Positions 42,479 through 52,800 of a DNA stretch of 64,000 nucleotides are shown piece by piece. The stretch spans positions 62,879 to 126,878 of the forward strand of contig NZ_JAPDDR010000014.1 of assembly GCF_025950095.1 (NCBI RefSeq), in the 5' to 3' direction. The first letter of the stretch is position 1. Each line of letters begins with the position of its first letter. Both the position numbers and the translations under genes were made by a program. The stretch comes from Luteolibacter rhizosphaerae. GTDB lineage: Bacteria; Verrucomicrobiota; Verrucomicrobiia; Verrucomicrobiales; Akkermansiaceae. Under the pieces are notes generated by a model, which was not told where the DNA came from, did not search any database, and worked only from the letters and a program-made list of their open reading frames with translations.

Positions 42479-43027
42479 ATGAGCAACCAACCCGAGCGCG
42501 GCGCCGCTTTCTCCACCGGGGATGAATCCCTCGGTGCGCAGATCGAGGTGCTGCGCCCGGCGCTGAAGGGCTACGTGCTCTCCCTGCTGCCGGACCGGGA
42601 TGCCTGCGAGGACGTGGTGCAGGAGACCTGCCTTTTCCTCTGGGACCGCCGCGGCGAATTCGAGCCGGGGAGCAATTTCCGCGCATGGGCCTTCAAGGCG
42701 GCTTGGTTCAAGGTGCTGACCCACCGCCGCGAGATGCAGCGGCGGAAGCTGGTCAGCTTCTCGGAGGATGTTTTGGAGCGCATCTCCCGCGCCTCCGAGC
42801 AATTCTCCGAAGGCGCCGACCAGCGCCTCGCCGCGCTGAGCCAATGCGTGGCCAGCCTGCCGCGGGAAAGCCAGCAGCTCCTGCGGCTCCGCTACCTCGA
42901 CCGCGTGTCGCTCACCGCGCATGCCAAGGAGCTCGGCGTGAAGCCGAACCAGATCCAGAAGAGCCTCTCCCGGCTCCGGATCGCGCTCCGCCAGTGCATC
43001 GAGAACCGCCTTCCTTTCATTCCATGA
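42479..43027 (+). CDS. ECF sigma factor paired with a FecR-like regulator
   Basis: 182 residues from the ATG at 42479. Region 2: LKGYVLSLLPDRDACEDVVQ ETCLFLWDRR, FRAWAFKAAWFKVLTHRREM. Region 4: LPRESQQLLRLRYLDRVSLT AHAKELGVKPNQIQKSLSRL. It matches the verrucomicrobial/planctomycete ECF group preceding FecR and LamG genes. Its stop overlaps the FecR-like gene by 4 bp. It should direct transcription of surface genes, perhaps including the LamG gene downstream. Confidence 0.92.
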   Translation: MSNQPERGAAFSTGDESLGAQIEVLRPALKGYVLSLLPDRDACEDVVQETCLFLWDRRGEFEPGSNFRAWAFKAAWFKVLTHRREMQRRKLVSFSEDVLERISRASEQFSEGADQRLAALSQCVASLPRESQQLLRLRYLDRVSLTAHAKELGVKPNQIQKSLSRLRIALRQCIENRLPFIP

Positions 43028-44526
43028 GCCGCCGTCCACCCCACCCCAAACTCAGAGCCCTGGTGGATCGCCTCCACGATGGACCACCGCTATCGAAGAC
43101 GGAGGTGGCCCAGCTCGAGGAGCTGCTGGAGGATGATGAGGCGCTGGCATACTACCTGGAGGTGAGCCAGCAGGAGGCGCTGCTCGCCTCGGTCATTCCC
43201 GCAGAGAGCCCGGTGATCGCTCCGGGTCCCCGCATCCTCCGATTCCCACGGCCGCTACTCATCGCCGCGGGCGCTGCGGCGGCCTGCCTACTCTTCGCGC
43301 TCGGATTGGGCTTCGGGCGCTGGCTGGACCAGCCCGCGAGTGCGATCGCGGTGGACACCGGCACGGATCCCCTCCCCAGCGCTCCCCCCGCCCGCATCAC
43401 CGGCATGGTGGGCGTGCAGTGGACCGACGAGAGCAAACCTCACCAGATCGACCTGAATCCCGGAGCGAACCAGATCTCCATCGCATCCGGCTTGGTGGAG
43501 CTCACCTATGCCAGCGGCGTGTCCGTCACGCTGGAGGGCCCGGCCGATTACGAGGTGGTGGGCCACGAGGAAGGACGACTCGGGAAGGGCAAGCTCTACA
43601 CCACCGTGCCGAAGGGGGCGGAGGGCTTCAAGGTCCACTACTCCGGCGGGATCGTGGAAGACCTGGGCACGGAATTCGCGATGGACGCCCTGCCGGATGG
43701 CAGCACGGAGGTCGGCGTCTTCTCCGGCAAGATCAAGCTGCACTCCTCCGGACGCGAGGCGATCACGCTGTTCGAGAACCAATCGCTGCTGCAATCCGCG
43801 GATGCCGCGGAGCCGCTGCAGGCGGTGCCGCTGGACCGGAAGAAATTCGTGCCGAAGCTGCCTGCCCGCGATTTCCGCTGGGAGGTGGATTCGCCCGCCG
43901 AGCAGGAGCTGTCCTTCGATGTGACGCACCTGCTGTGGAAGCCGGCGAAGTACCGCGCCATCTTCAAGTGGATGAACGGGCCGGATGCGGCGGAGATCCG
44001 GGACGTGCGGCTCTACCGCGATGACAAGCTGGTGACCGCCGACGATCACGCGGGCCGTACCGGCGTACTGCGCTTCGTCTCGGATAATATCTACGCGCTG
44101 GATGTCTTCCCCGGTAGCTATGCGCGGGGGCGGTGGACGGTGGTGGTGCGGATCCGGACGATGGACCGGAAGGGCGGCGGGCTGGCGGAGACCAGCGTGC
44201 CGATCCGGAGCCAGGGGATCCTGCAGTTCGAGGAAGGCCTGGTGACCGGGGCCGGGGTGGATGAGTTCGTCGGGCGCTGGTCGTATCGCCATATGGGCGA
44301 TCTTTTCGTGCGGGAGTTCCACCCGGACGGTTCGGTATCGCTGACGCGGAATGGCGTGAATGAAGCGGGAGCCTGGGGCAGCGGTCACTGGAGCGTGCGG
44401 AACGGCCAACTGGATATCACCTTCCCGGACAAGCAGCTGGTGGAGCGCCATGTCCTGCGGGACGCGAAGACGCTGATCTTCACCAGCAATCCTTACGAGA
44501 ACGCAATCAAGGCATCCGGGGACTAA
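43024..44526 (+). CDS. FecR-domain anti-sigma/surface signalling protein
   Basis: 500 residues from the ATG at 43024. A cytoplasmic N-terminus (about 1-75: LRALVDRLHDGPPLSKTEVA) should hold the sigma factor. One helix follows (LLIAAGAAAACLLFALGLGF, about 80-100). The FecR domain (about 140-255) contains ANQISIASGLVELTYASGVS, VTLEGPADYEVVG and STEVGVFSGKIKLHSSGREA. The C-terminal ~90 residues (VGRWSYRHMGDLFVREFHPD GSVSLTRNG ... SGHWSVRNGQLDITF) form a separate lipocalin-like beta domain. It is coupled to the sigma gene and 69 bp upstream of the LamG gene. Confidence 0.9.
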   Translation: MSRRPPHPKLRALVDRLHDGPPLSKTEVAQLEELLEDDEALAYYLEVSQQEALLASVIPAESPVIAPGPRILRFPRPLLIAAGAAAACLLFALGLGFGRWLDQPASAIAVDTGTDPLPSAPPARITGMVGVQWTDESKPHQIDLNPGANQISIASGLVELTYASGVSVTLEGPADYEVVGHEEGRLGKGKLYTTVPKGAEGFKVHYSGGIVEDLGTEFAMDALPDGSTEVGVFSGKIKLHSSGREAITLFENQSLLQSADAAEPLQAVPLDRKKFVPKLPARDFRWEVDSPAEQELSFDVTHLLWKPAKYRAIFKWMNGPDAAEIRDVRLYRDDKLVTADDHAGRTGVLRFVSDNIYALDVFPGSYARGRWTVVVRIRTMDRKGGGLAETSVPIRSQGILQFEEGLVTGAGVDEFVGRWSYRHMGDLFVREFHPDGSVSLTRNGVNEAGAWGSGHWSVRNGQLDITFPDKQLVERHVLRDAKTLIFTSNPYENAIKASGD

Positions 44527-44595
44527 ATTTTTTTCGGTAAATCGGTCAGCATCATTTCCGGCGGGGAATAAAGACGGGTCAAACCCCATCCCCTG

Positions 44596-47070
44596 ATGCA
44601 GATCATCAAGTTCCTTGCCGCCTCCACCGTGCTCGGCTTCGGCCTGGCGAATGCCGCGCTGCTCTCCCACTACACCTTCGACGAGACCACGGGCAGCGTG
44701 GCAGCGGACAGCGGTCCTGCCGCCGCCCCGGGTGCCATCGGTTCGAATGTCGTGCTGGGCACGCCGGGCAAGTTCGGCACCGCCTTCACCTTTAACAACG
44801 ACGCGAGCCAGAACGGCATCGTGGACATGGCGAATGCCGCGAGCTTCGCCGCGATCAACGCCAGCCAGGCGGTCACCGTCTCGGCGTGGATGAACTGGAC
44901 CTCCTCCACGGACAACCGGGACACGGTGGTCTTTCTGGGGAACGACACGGTAAGCGACCGCTATCTCGACGTGGGTGCGACCGGCGGAGTGAATACCGCG
45001 AACCTGGGCGGCGTCTTCGGGCGGACGCGCGGCACCGGCTTTCCCAGCTTGCTGGCGAGCTCCGGCCTGAACAACGGCCAGTGGCACCACATCGCCTACA
45101 CTTCGAATGCCGCTACCGAGGTGACCGAGCTCTATGTCGATGGCGTGTTGGTAGCCAGCACCACCACGCCCGCTTTCGCCTTTCCTACTTTCAATAACTT
45201 CGAAGTGGGCCGGCTCGGGCGCAGCAGCCCCACGGATGCCTTCGCCGGTTCGGTGGACGAGCTCCGCATCTATGACAGCGTGCTGACCGCGCAGGAGATC
45301 GCCACGCTGGCGCAGGGACCGACGGGTGACCCGGCATTGAGCGTGGCTTCCACGGTCAGCTTCAACACCGGCGGTGCGCCCACCACCCTCTCCGTTTCCT
45401 TCTCGAACACCGGGACGAACCAGACGCTCACGCTCTCCGGCGCGACTCCGGTGACGATCAGCGGTCAGGATGCGGGCCTCTTCTCGGTCACGTCCTTCGA
45501 CAACAACCTGGCGCCCGGAGCATCCGGCGCGATCCAGCTGCAGTTCACTCCCGTGGCGGCGGGCGACTACAGCGCCACGCTGAGCATCGCCTCAAACGAC
45601 GCGCTCAATCCCACCAAGCAGACGACGCTGCAGGTGAAGGTGGCGGACCCGATCGCTTCCGTGGTTCCGCTCTCGATCGACTTCGGCAGCTTCGCGACTT
45701 CTCCCGCAGCGCAGACGCAGACCTTCACCGTCTCCAACCAAGGGGCGGCCTTCGATCTGGTCGTTTACGATCTGCTGGTGAGCGGCAGCCAGACTTTCTC
45801 CACGAACACCACGCTGCCGCTCACCGTGCCGCCGGGTGAAAGCCGGGACATCGGCGTCGTCTTCGATCCCGAAGGTGCCGACGGGAACTTCTCCGCGAGC
45901 CTGCTGGTCACCACCGATGGCTACAACCAAGCGACCTTCACCATCCCGCTGAACGCGCAGGTGAAGCTGAGCAATCCCGGGGCGAGCCTCGTCTCCCACT
46001 TCAGCTTCGACAGCGAGGCAAACGTGGCGGACGACAGCGGGCCTAACAACCTGGACGGAACCGTGGTGGGCGATGCGCAGCGCAGCACCGCAGCACGGAT
46101 CGGCAGCGGAGCGCTCTTGCTCGATGGCAGCGGCGATCTGATCGACCTCGGCCTTGCATCGGGCCCGGCCTACACCACCCAGCTTGTTTCGGATGGCGAT
46201 GGTTTCACGGTTGCCTGCTGGGCGCATGTGCCGGGCAGCACGGCGATCGACCGCACGCGCTTCTTCTCCACCTATGCGAATGGCGCCAGCGCGCTGACGG
46301 AAGGCTGGGGCGTGGGCCGCCGCAATACCGGACGCACGCTGGTGGCGACGACCTATGGCAAGGCGGATTACCTGAGCCCGGCGAACACCGCACCGGCCGC
46401 GGGTGCATGGCATCACTACACGTATGTCCTCCGGAATGTGCCGGTGAACCGCGTGGACTTCTATGTGGATGGCGTGCTGGTGGATTCCCGCACCACGACG
46501 GTGACCGGCTTCAATGATCCGACTTCTGTAGGCTTCGCGATCGGTGCGCTGGGCCGGTCGAATGCCTTCGAGGGTTTCGATGGTCGTCTCGATGACCTGC
46601 GCATCTACAACCGCGAGCTTGCCGCCGCGAACGTCGCGGATCTCTACAACTCCGCGCCGCCGCTCTCCGGCTACGATAGCTGGGCCTCGTCCTTCGGACT
46701 CGATCCGGCCGGCAACGGTGCGCCGCTGGAAGATGCCGATCGGGATGGCCTGGCGAACTCGGTGGAGTTCCTGCTCGGTGCGAGCCCGGTGTCCGGGGCA
46801 TCGGTGAATCTGCCGCTCGTCACCAAGGGCGCGAATGGCATCACCTTCGTTTACCGTCGCGAGTCGGCGGCCTTGGATCAAGGTTTCGTGGATGCGGTGG
46901 AATACTCGAACCTGCTTTCGGCCGGAAGCTGGAGCACCGCGGTGCAGGGCGTGAACGGCGTGACGATCAGCAGCGTGGACCTCGATGCGGATACGGAAGA
47001 GGTGACGGTGACGATTCCGACCACGGGCAACCGGGCCTTCGCACGCCTGAAGGTGACGGCACCGCAGTAG
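44596..47070 (+). CDS. Secreted LamG-domain protein with choice-of-anchor-type repeats
   Basis: 824 residues. A signal peptide (1-20, ending GLANA) precedes LamG domain 1 (about 22-235: LLSHYTFDETTGSVAADSGP, WHHIAYTS, DELRIYDSVLTAQEIATLAQ). Two immunoglobulin-like strands of the choice-of-anchor D type (about 245-455) follow, then LamG domain 2 (about 465-690: SHFSFDSEANVADDSGPNNL DG, DDLRIYNRELAAANVADLYN). The C-terminal tail YDSWASSFGLD ... DADRDGLANSVEFLLG is shared with other secreted proteins in the window. It lies behind the sigma/FecR pair and is a likely target or co-transcribed partner. Probable glycan-binding surface protein. Confidence 0.93.
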   Translation: MQIIKFLAASTVLGFGLANAALLSHYTFDETTGSVAADSGPAAAPGAIGSNVVLGTPGKFGTAFTFNNDASQNGIVDMANAASFAAINASQAVTVSAWMNWTSSTDNRDTVVFLGNDTVSDRYLDVGATGGVNTANLGGVFGRTRGTGFPSLLASSGLNNGQWHHIAYTSNAATEVTELYVDGVLVASTTTPAFAFPTFNNFEVGRLGRSSPTDAFAGSVDELRIYDSVLTAQEIATLAQGPTGDPALSVASTVSFNTGGAPTTLSVSFSNTGTNQTLTLSGATPVTISGQDAGLFSVTSFDNNLAPGASGAIQLQFTPVAAGDYSATLSIASNDALNPTKQTTLQVKVADPIASVVPLSIDFGSFATSPAAQTQTFTVSNQGAAFDLVVYDLLVSGSQTFSTNTTLPLTVPPGESRDIGVVFDPEGADGNFSASLLVTTDGYNQATFTIPLNAQVKLSNPGASLVSHFSFDSEANVADDSGPNNLDGTVVGDAQRSTAARIGSGALLLDGSGDLIDLGLASGPAYTTQLVSDGDGFTVACWAHVPGSTAIDRTRFFSTYANGASALTEGWGVGRRNTGRTLVATTYGKADYLSPANTAPAAGAWHHYTYVLRNVPVNRVDFYVDGVLVDSRTTTVTGFNDPTSVGFAIGALGRSNAFEGFDGRLDDLRIYNRELAAANVADLYNSAPPLSGYDSWASSFGLDPAGNGAPLEDADRDGLANSVEFLLGASPVSGASVNLPLVTKGANGITFVYRRESAALDQGFVDAVEYSNLLSAGSWSTAVQGVNGVTISSVDLDADTEEVTVTIPTTGNRAFARLKVTAPQ

Positions 47071-47085
47071 TGGAGGCTGCATCGC

Positions 47086-47492
47086 GTGGCGGAAGGACTC
47101 TCGTCCTTCCGGCTAGGGGAGTGATCGCACGAGAACACGATGGCGATCAAAAGGTGGATCCGCCCCGCCGGAAGCACGAGAGTGATTCCGCTACGATGGG
47201 AAGCGAAGCCGTAAGGAGCGGGGACATTCTTGTCCCCGTTCATCACGCTCACCCCGACGACAGGAATGTCGTCGCTCCTTACGTGAACGCATCAGGTGTA
47301 GCGGGACGACTTCGTCGTTCCGGCTGGGGGAGTGATCGCCAGAGAACCCCATGGCGATCAAGGGGTGGATCCGCCCCGCCGGAATCACCAAATGCTTCCG
47401 CTACGATGGGAAGCGGAGTCGTAAGGAGCGGGGACATTCCTGTCCCCGTTCATCACGCCCACCCCGACGACAGGAATGTCGTCGCTCCTTAT
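47086..47492. repeat. Tandem ~210-bp composite of REPIN-like A element plus family G
   Basis: Two units: A element 47086-47194 plus G 47211-47282, and A element 47298-47404 plus G 47421-47490. Equivalent points are 210 bp apart. G reads gtaaggagcggggacattc, then tgtccccg ... cgacgacaggaatgtcgtcg and ctccttac, itself an inverted repeat. The two units differ by several substitutions (ggaag/gacga versions of the A arm). It fills the gap 47071-47543. Confidence 0.88.
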
Positions 47493-47543
47493 GTAGGCGC
47501 TGCGGTTTGACAACGAAGCCCGTGCCCATCAGCCTGCGAGAAG

Positions 47544-48722
47544 ATGAGGGCTTTCCTCCTGCACACCGCCGCTCTCTTGATGACGCTCGGCTTGGCGAGT
47601 GGCGTAGCGCCCGTCTTCGAGAAGACGCCAGAGTATGTGGATCCTTCCGTCGGCACCTTGATCCCGTATCATGACGGGGTCCTTGCGATTTCCTCGGATT
47701 TCCCCGGCGTGCTGGAGGCAAATTGGAATACTCCAGCCGCCCGACCCTTGAAGTTGGAGAGGATGGATCACATAATCGATGCCCAAGCCTTAGGGGCGGA
47801 ATTTCTATTCTTGGGGTGGTCTAAAGAGCGCTTCCAGCTGGCGATCCAGTCTGCGAACAAGGAGATCCGGGTGTTGGAGTTACCCGAGGAACTTCGGCGA
47901 TTGAGAGCCCCCATGACCCGGGAGTTCAAGGGGCCGCGACTTGTACCGACGACGACCTATCCGGCATTGGTCGCCGACTACAATCTCCATTGGTTGGAAG
48001 GGGAAAAATGGCGCCGCTGCCCCCTGCCCCGCGAGGACATCAACTTCTATTTTCCCTTTCATCTCGGCAGCGAGTCGGAGGTCAGCGCTTGCTTCCGAAA
48101 GACCACCCTCTTCGCGGGTCTTAACGATGGAGAATGGGGCGGAAAGTGTGCATCGATCCAAGCCGATGCCGCCAAGCCGAAATGGATTCGTCTCAACGGG
48201 AGGCCTAGAAAAGATCCCGGGGGATTTCCTGGAACAGAGGCGATAATTGCCATGGCTTGCCCGCTCGGAAAGGATCTCTGGATTGCCAGCGGGAGCTCGC
48301 ATCTCATGAGCCACAGCAAAAGTCTTCACTGTCGGTCCGCAGATGACGGGAAATGGAGATCAGTGGTGGACTACTCGCCGGAGGATCCTTTCAAGGTTGA
48401 GGAACGGAATCATGGCTCCTTAGAGCTCCCGGATAAGGCGTCACTCGATTGCCTCGCAGCGGACAAGATGGGCCGCTTCTACATCTTGGCCGACCGCCGT
48501 GGAATCTACGAGCTGCGCGAAGAGCTTGTTCCGATGATGGATTTCAATTTCTCGAGTATCAGCGCCAGGATCGGAGGGGCAACCTCCCATTGCGCCTCTA
48601 CCTCGTTCGCCGCCTCAGGAAGAAACCAATTCTACGTCGGCACCAACGGCTTCGGCATCCTCGCCTTCCGGAAAGAGGGTGATGCGTGGGCGGCCCGTCA
48701 AATATTGGTGACGAAGGGCTAG
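47544..48722 (+). CDS. Secreted protein, beta-propeller-like, unknown
   Basis: 392 residues. Signal peptide MRAFLLHTAALLMTLGLASG (cleaved near ASG-VAP). The body alternates short strands with W/F-rich ends (LIPYHDGVLAISSDFPGVLE, FLFLGWSKERFQLAIQS, KDLWIASGSSHLMSHS, LAADKMGRFYILADRRGIYE, QFYVGTNGFGILAF), a rhythm that suggests propeller blades. No named family. Base composition is a little less GC-rich than its neighbours. Confidence 0.7.
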   Translation: MRAFLLHTAALLMTLGLASGVAPVFEKTPEYVDPSVGTLIPYHDGVLAISSDFPGVLEANWNTPAARPLKLERMDHIIDAQALGAEFLFLGWSKERFQLAIQSANKEIRVLELPEELRRLRAPMTREFKGPRLVPTTTYPALVADYNLHWLEGEKWRRCPLPREDINFYFPFHLGSESEVSACFRKTTLFAGLNDGEWGGKCASIQADAAKPKWIRLNGRPRKDPGGFPGTEAIIAMACPLGKDLWIASGSSHLMSHSKSLHCRSADDGKWRSVVDYSPEDPFKVEERNHGSLELPDKASLDCLAADKMGRFYILADRRGIYELREELVPMMDFNFSSISARIGGATSHCASTSFAASGRNQFYVGTNGFGILAFRKEGDAWAARQILVTKG

Positions 48723-48790
48723 CTGCCTCGAATGCGTGGATGGCGGCGGAAGAACTCTCGTAAGGCTCATCAAGAGGACACGAGCCACCA

Positions 48791-49510
48791 CTACTGCTCT
48801 TCATCTTCCGCGTTCTTCCGGGGAACAGTTGAGGACTGCGCCTTCAGCTTCCCTTCCATGACCTGGATGGCCATCTTCTTCACCTCATCGTAGCCGGGGT
48901 TCTTGGTCAGGATGCCATAGGTGCGGTGGCTGCCGTCGGTGCCGTAGCCATCGAGATGGTAGCCGCGCTCGTCCTTTCCGATGGTGCCGGTCTCCCGCAT
49001 CATCTCGGTAGTGCCTGCGTAGCTGCCGAAGGAGAGGTAGTAATCGTGCTGCTCCTCGCCCCTCTTCAGGATGAACTTCCAGACCAGGGCCCGCTCCCCT
49101 TCCAACTCGAAGTATTCCAGGACGAAGGCGCGGATGCCATCGATCTCGAACTGATCGCGGATGAAGAACTTCTCGGCCGCGAGATCCTCATGCTTGCCGG
49201 AAGAGCGTTCCTTCCGCAGCGCGGCGATCTCTTCATCGCGCTCCCGCTTCATGCCTGCACCCTCGTAGGCTTGGATCAGCTTGCCGCGAAGCTTCCAATC
49301 CAGCGGCTCAAGCTCCTTGAGCCGCTGCCAGTAGCCGATGGACTTCTTGAAATCGCCGGACAGATAGGTGAAAAGGCCGGCATTGTAGAGAGCGGATCGG
49401 TCCTTGGGATCCTTCGCGAGCGCTTGGTCGAACTCCTCCAGACTCGGCGGCTCCTGGGCGAGAAGCGGGAGCGCAAGAAGGGCGGAGAGGAAGGACAAAC
49501 GAAAGCGCAT
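48791..49510 (-). CDS. Secreted TPR protein
   Basis: 239 residues from the ATG at 49510. The frame open to 49654 runs through a REPIN-like element. Signal peptide MRFRLSFLSALLALPLLAQ. TPR-type helices: PSLEEFDQALAKDPKDRSAL YNAGLFTYLSGDFKKSIGYW and QRLKELEPLDWKLRGKLIQA YEGAG. The C-terminal ~120 residues form a beta-rich domain (QFEIDGIRAFVLEYFELEGE). Function unknown; convergent with the previous gene. Confidence 0.75.
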   Translation of the reverse strand: MRFRLSFLSALLALPLLAQEPPSLEEFDQALAKDPKDRSALYNAGLFTYLSGDFKKSIGYWQRLKELEPLDWKLRGKLIQAYEGAGMKRERDEEIAALRKERSSGKHEDLAAEKFFIRDQFEIDGIRAFVLEYFELEGERALVWKFILKRGEEQHDYYLSFGSYAGTTEMMRETGTIGKDERGYHLDGYGTDGSHRTYGILTKNPGYDEVKKMAIQVMEGKLKAQSSTVPRKNAEDEEQ

Positions 49511-49563
49511 CAGGTGAGAGATAGCAGAAGGACAGAGGCGGGCAAGGTGCGATGGCATCCCGT

Positions 49564-49670
49564 GTAGCGGGACGACTTCGTCGTTCCGGCTGAGGGTGTG
49601 ATGGAACGGGACCAGGAAGGCGATCCGGGGCTGGATGCGCCCCACCGGAATCACGAAATGCTTCCGCTAC
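49564..49670. repeat. REPIN-like element, family A variant
   Basis: Left arm gtagcgggacgacttcgtcg, then ttccggct; right arm ccggaatcacgaaatgcttc, then cgctac. Arms are less well matched than at 3213. The gap 49511-49894 holds this element and an AT-rich stretch near 49770-49800 that probably carries the promoter of the next gene. Confidence 0.8.
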
Positions 49671-49894
49671 GACGACTTCTAACAGCCCCGCGAATATATC
49701 CCTCCCCGATGGGGTAGCGGTATCTGTGCCGTTCATGGATCAGGCACCGGAACTACGGCACAAGCACTGTTTAAAATGACAAAATTTCAATTTATTCCAG
49801 CGTTTCGCACTCCGGGTGCTTTGCATCCTCGGCCTCAAAACGCGATTTCCCTTCGCGGTTCTTGAGGTCGAACGACCGAACCCGAAACAGACCC

Positions 49895-52800
49895 GTGACC
49901 AAAAAATCGACCCTGACCCGCCTCCCGATCCGATCTTCGATCATCGCCCTCTCCATCCACACCGTGGTCGCCGCCGACGGACTGTGGACGAATCCCGCCG
50001 GCGGTTCCTGGGCGAGCGCCGGGAACTGGTCCGCTGCCACCATCGCGGATGGCTCCGGCTTCACGGCCGACTTCAGCACGCTGGACATCGCCGCGGATGC
50101 GACCGTGACGCTGGATGGCCCGCGGACGATCGGCATCCTGCGTTTTGCGGATGCGACGACGCCGAGCAACAACTGGATCCTGGCACCCGGTACGGGTGGT
50201 CCGCTCACGCTCTCCTCGATCGGTGTGCCGCAGGTGCTGGTGAATAGCCAGAGCGCGGACATCGGCGCGGTGGTGGAGGGCACGCAGGGCATCAACAAGG
50301 GCGGCGCGGGCGTGCTGACGCTCTCCGGCGCGAACACCTTCAGCGGCCTGCTGCAAGTGGGCGCGGGCACGGTGAAGGCGGGCAATGCCGCCGCACTGGG
50401 TGCCGCCGGCGCCGGCAATGAAACCGTGGTGGCGAGCGGTGCGACCTTCGATGTGAATGGCAGCGCGCTGAGTCCCACCGAGATCGTCCACATCTCCGGC
50501 AGCGGCGTGGGCAGTGCCGGCGCGCTGGTGAATACCGGCGTGGCGCAGCAAAACGCCCTGAACCGCGTGGTGCTGAATGGCAATGCAACGGTGGGCGGCA
50601 CGACGCGCTTCGACATCCGCCCGGGCACGGCGCCGACGCTGGATCTGGCGGGCTTCACGCTGACGAAAACGGGTGCGAACCAATTCAGCATGGTGGGCAC
50701 CACGATCACGCCGGGCAGCATCGTGATCAACGAAGGCACCTTCAGCATCGAGACCACCAGCGTGGTGAATGCGAGCGGCCTGATCACCATCAATAGCCCC
50801 GGCATCCTGGGCGTATACGGGAATGCGATGGATGGCGCCACCACCCCGGCCCCGCTCTTCATGCGCCCGATCGTCTCGAACAACGGTACGATCTCCAACC
50901 TCAACAGCGACGCGAACATCGGCGGCACGGTGGCGATCAACACCGGCACCACGCTCACGCTGACCGGCGGCTTCACCACGCAGATGCGCGGGGTGATCTC
51001 CGGCACCGGCTCGATGCTGAAGACCGGCCCCGGCACCTTCGCCTTCCTGCCGGCGAATACTTTCGTGGGCAAAACCACGGTCACCGGCGGCCACCTGGGC
51101 ATGCACAATGAAAGCGCGCTGGGCCCTGCGCCCGCGACCTTCCAAGCGGATCAACTGACGCTGGATGGCGGCGGCCTCTACACCGTGGCCGGCGGCTTCT
51201 TCTACATCGGCGGCGGTCCGGTCTTCTCCGGCACGCGCGGCATCACCGTGGGAGCGAACGGCGCGATCTTCGATGCCTACGGGCATGCCAACGCGCGCTC
51301 GCGCATCGGCCTGAACAGTCTGGTGAGCGGCCCCGGCGGCATCACCAAGAACGGCGGCGGCGTGCTGGAAATCCTGACACCGAACACCTACGGCGGCAGC
51401 ACCACGGTGACCGGCGGCCCGGACATCTCGGATACCGCGGCGCTCGCGGCGATCCAGCTCGGCGACTACGGTGGTCTTAGTACCGGCGCGCTGAACTTCA
51501 CGAACACCGGCGCGATCAACGGCCTGCGCTTCCTGGCCAGCGGCAACTTCACGAACAATGTCACGCTGAGCTCGGCGGTGGGCTCGCGCACGCGCTTCGT
51601 GGCGGATGGCAACGTGACCGCGGTGATCGACGGCTTGATCGAGGGCGGCAGCTTCGATGGCCCCGAACTGCAATTCGGCGGTGGTGCGGGCACGATCGTC
51701 CTGAACGGCGACAAGACCTACGCCAGCGATACCGTGGTGAACGGCGGCACGCTGATCCTGAACGGCTCGATCGAGGCCAGCGATACCGTGGTGAAGGCGG
51801 GCGGCACGATCGGCGGCTCCGGCACGGTGCGCCTGCTGACGCTGGAGGATGGCGCGACGATCCTGGCAGCGACCCCGCCGCTGAATAGCATCTTCGGCGT
51901 GGATGCCTTCAAGACCACCACCGGCGTGAACGTGCTGGTGCGCGGCGGCTCCCCCACCCCGGGCGTGAAGACGGTGGATGTGGTGGCCTATGGCGATGAC
52001 ACCGACGGCGTGCCACCGGACATCGCGAACTTCAACACCGCTGCTTACCGCGGTGCGACGCTGAGCGACGACACGGTGAACAACAAGATCACCCTGAGCT
52101 ACACCAGCTCCGCGCTGACCTGGAACGGCACCGGCCCGAACTGGGACGTGGCGACCAGCGCCTCCTGGGTGGAGGGCACCGGCATGTTCTACCAAGGCGA
52201 TGCGGTGACCTTCAACAACCCCGCCGCGGAGAGCACGGTGACGCTGGCCGGACAGCTCGCGCCCTCGTCCATCACGGTGAACAACACCAACACCTACACC
52301 TTCAGCAACACCGGCACGATCGTGAGCGGCTCGCTGGTAAAGACGGGCACCGGCATGCTGGTGCTGCCGGGTGCGAACTCCTTCGACGGTGGCACCACGA
52401 TCAACGGCGGCACCATCTCGCTGAGCGCCTCCGCCACGGCCTCCGGCAGCAACAACCCCGGCGCGTTGGGCACCGGCCCGGTGACCGTGAACAGCACCGG
52501 CCTGCTGAAGCTGTGGATCGCGAACGGTGCGACGAGCTACTTCAGCAATCCGATCACGCTGAACGGCGGCCGCATCCTCGGTGAGGACGGTGTGAACGTG
52601 CTGAAGGGCGGAGTGACGCTCGCTGCCGGCGGCGGCACGATGTCCGCGAAGTGGAACAACAAGAACGTGGTGGTGGACAGTGTCATGTCCGGTCCGGGCA
52701 AGTTGACCGTCTATCGCGAGACGCCGAGCGGCGAGACGCAGGCATCGGTGATCCTGACCAAGGCGAACACCTATACGGGCGGCACGGACATCCTCTCCGG

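Noticed and set aside
43288-45090. 600-residue open frame on the minus strand across the FecR/LamG junction
   Set aside because: Covers parts of two well-supported plus-strand genes; sequence has no domain and shadow-type composition.
45592-47082. 496-residue open frame on the minus strand
   Set aside because: Shadow of the LamG protein gene.
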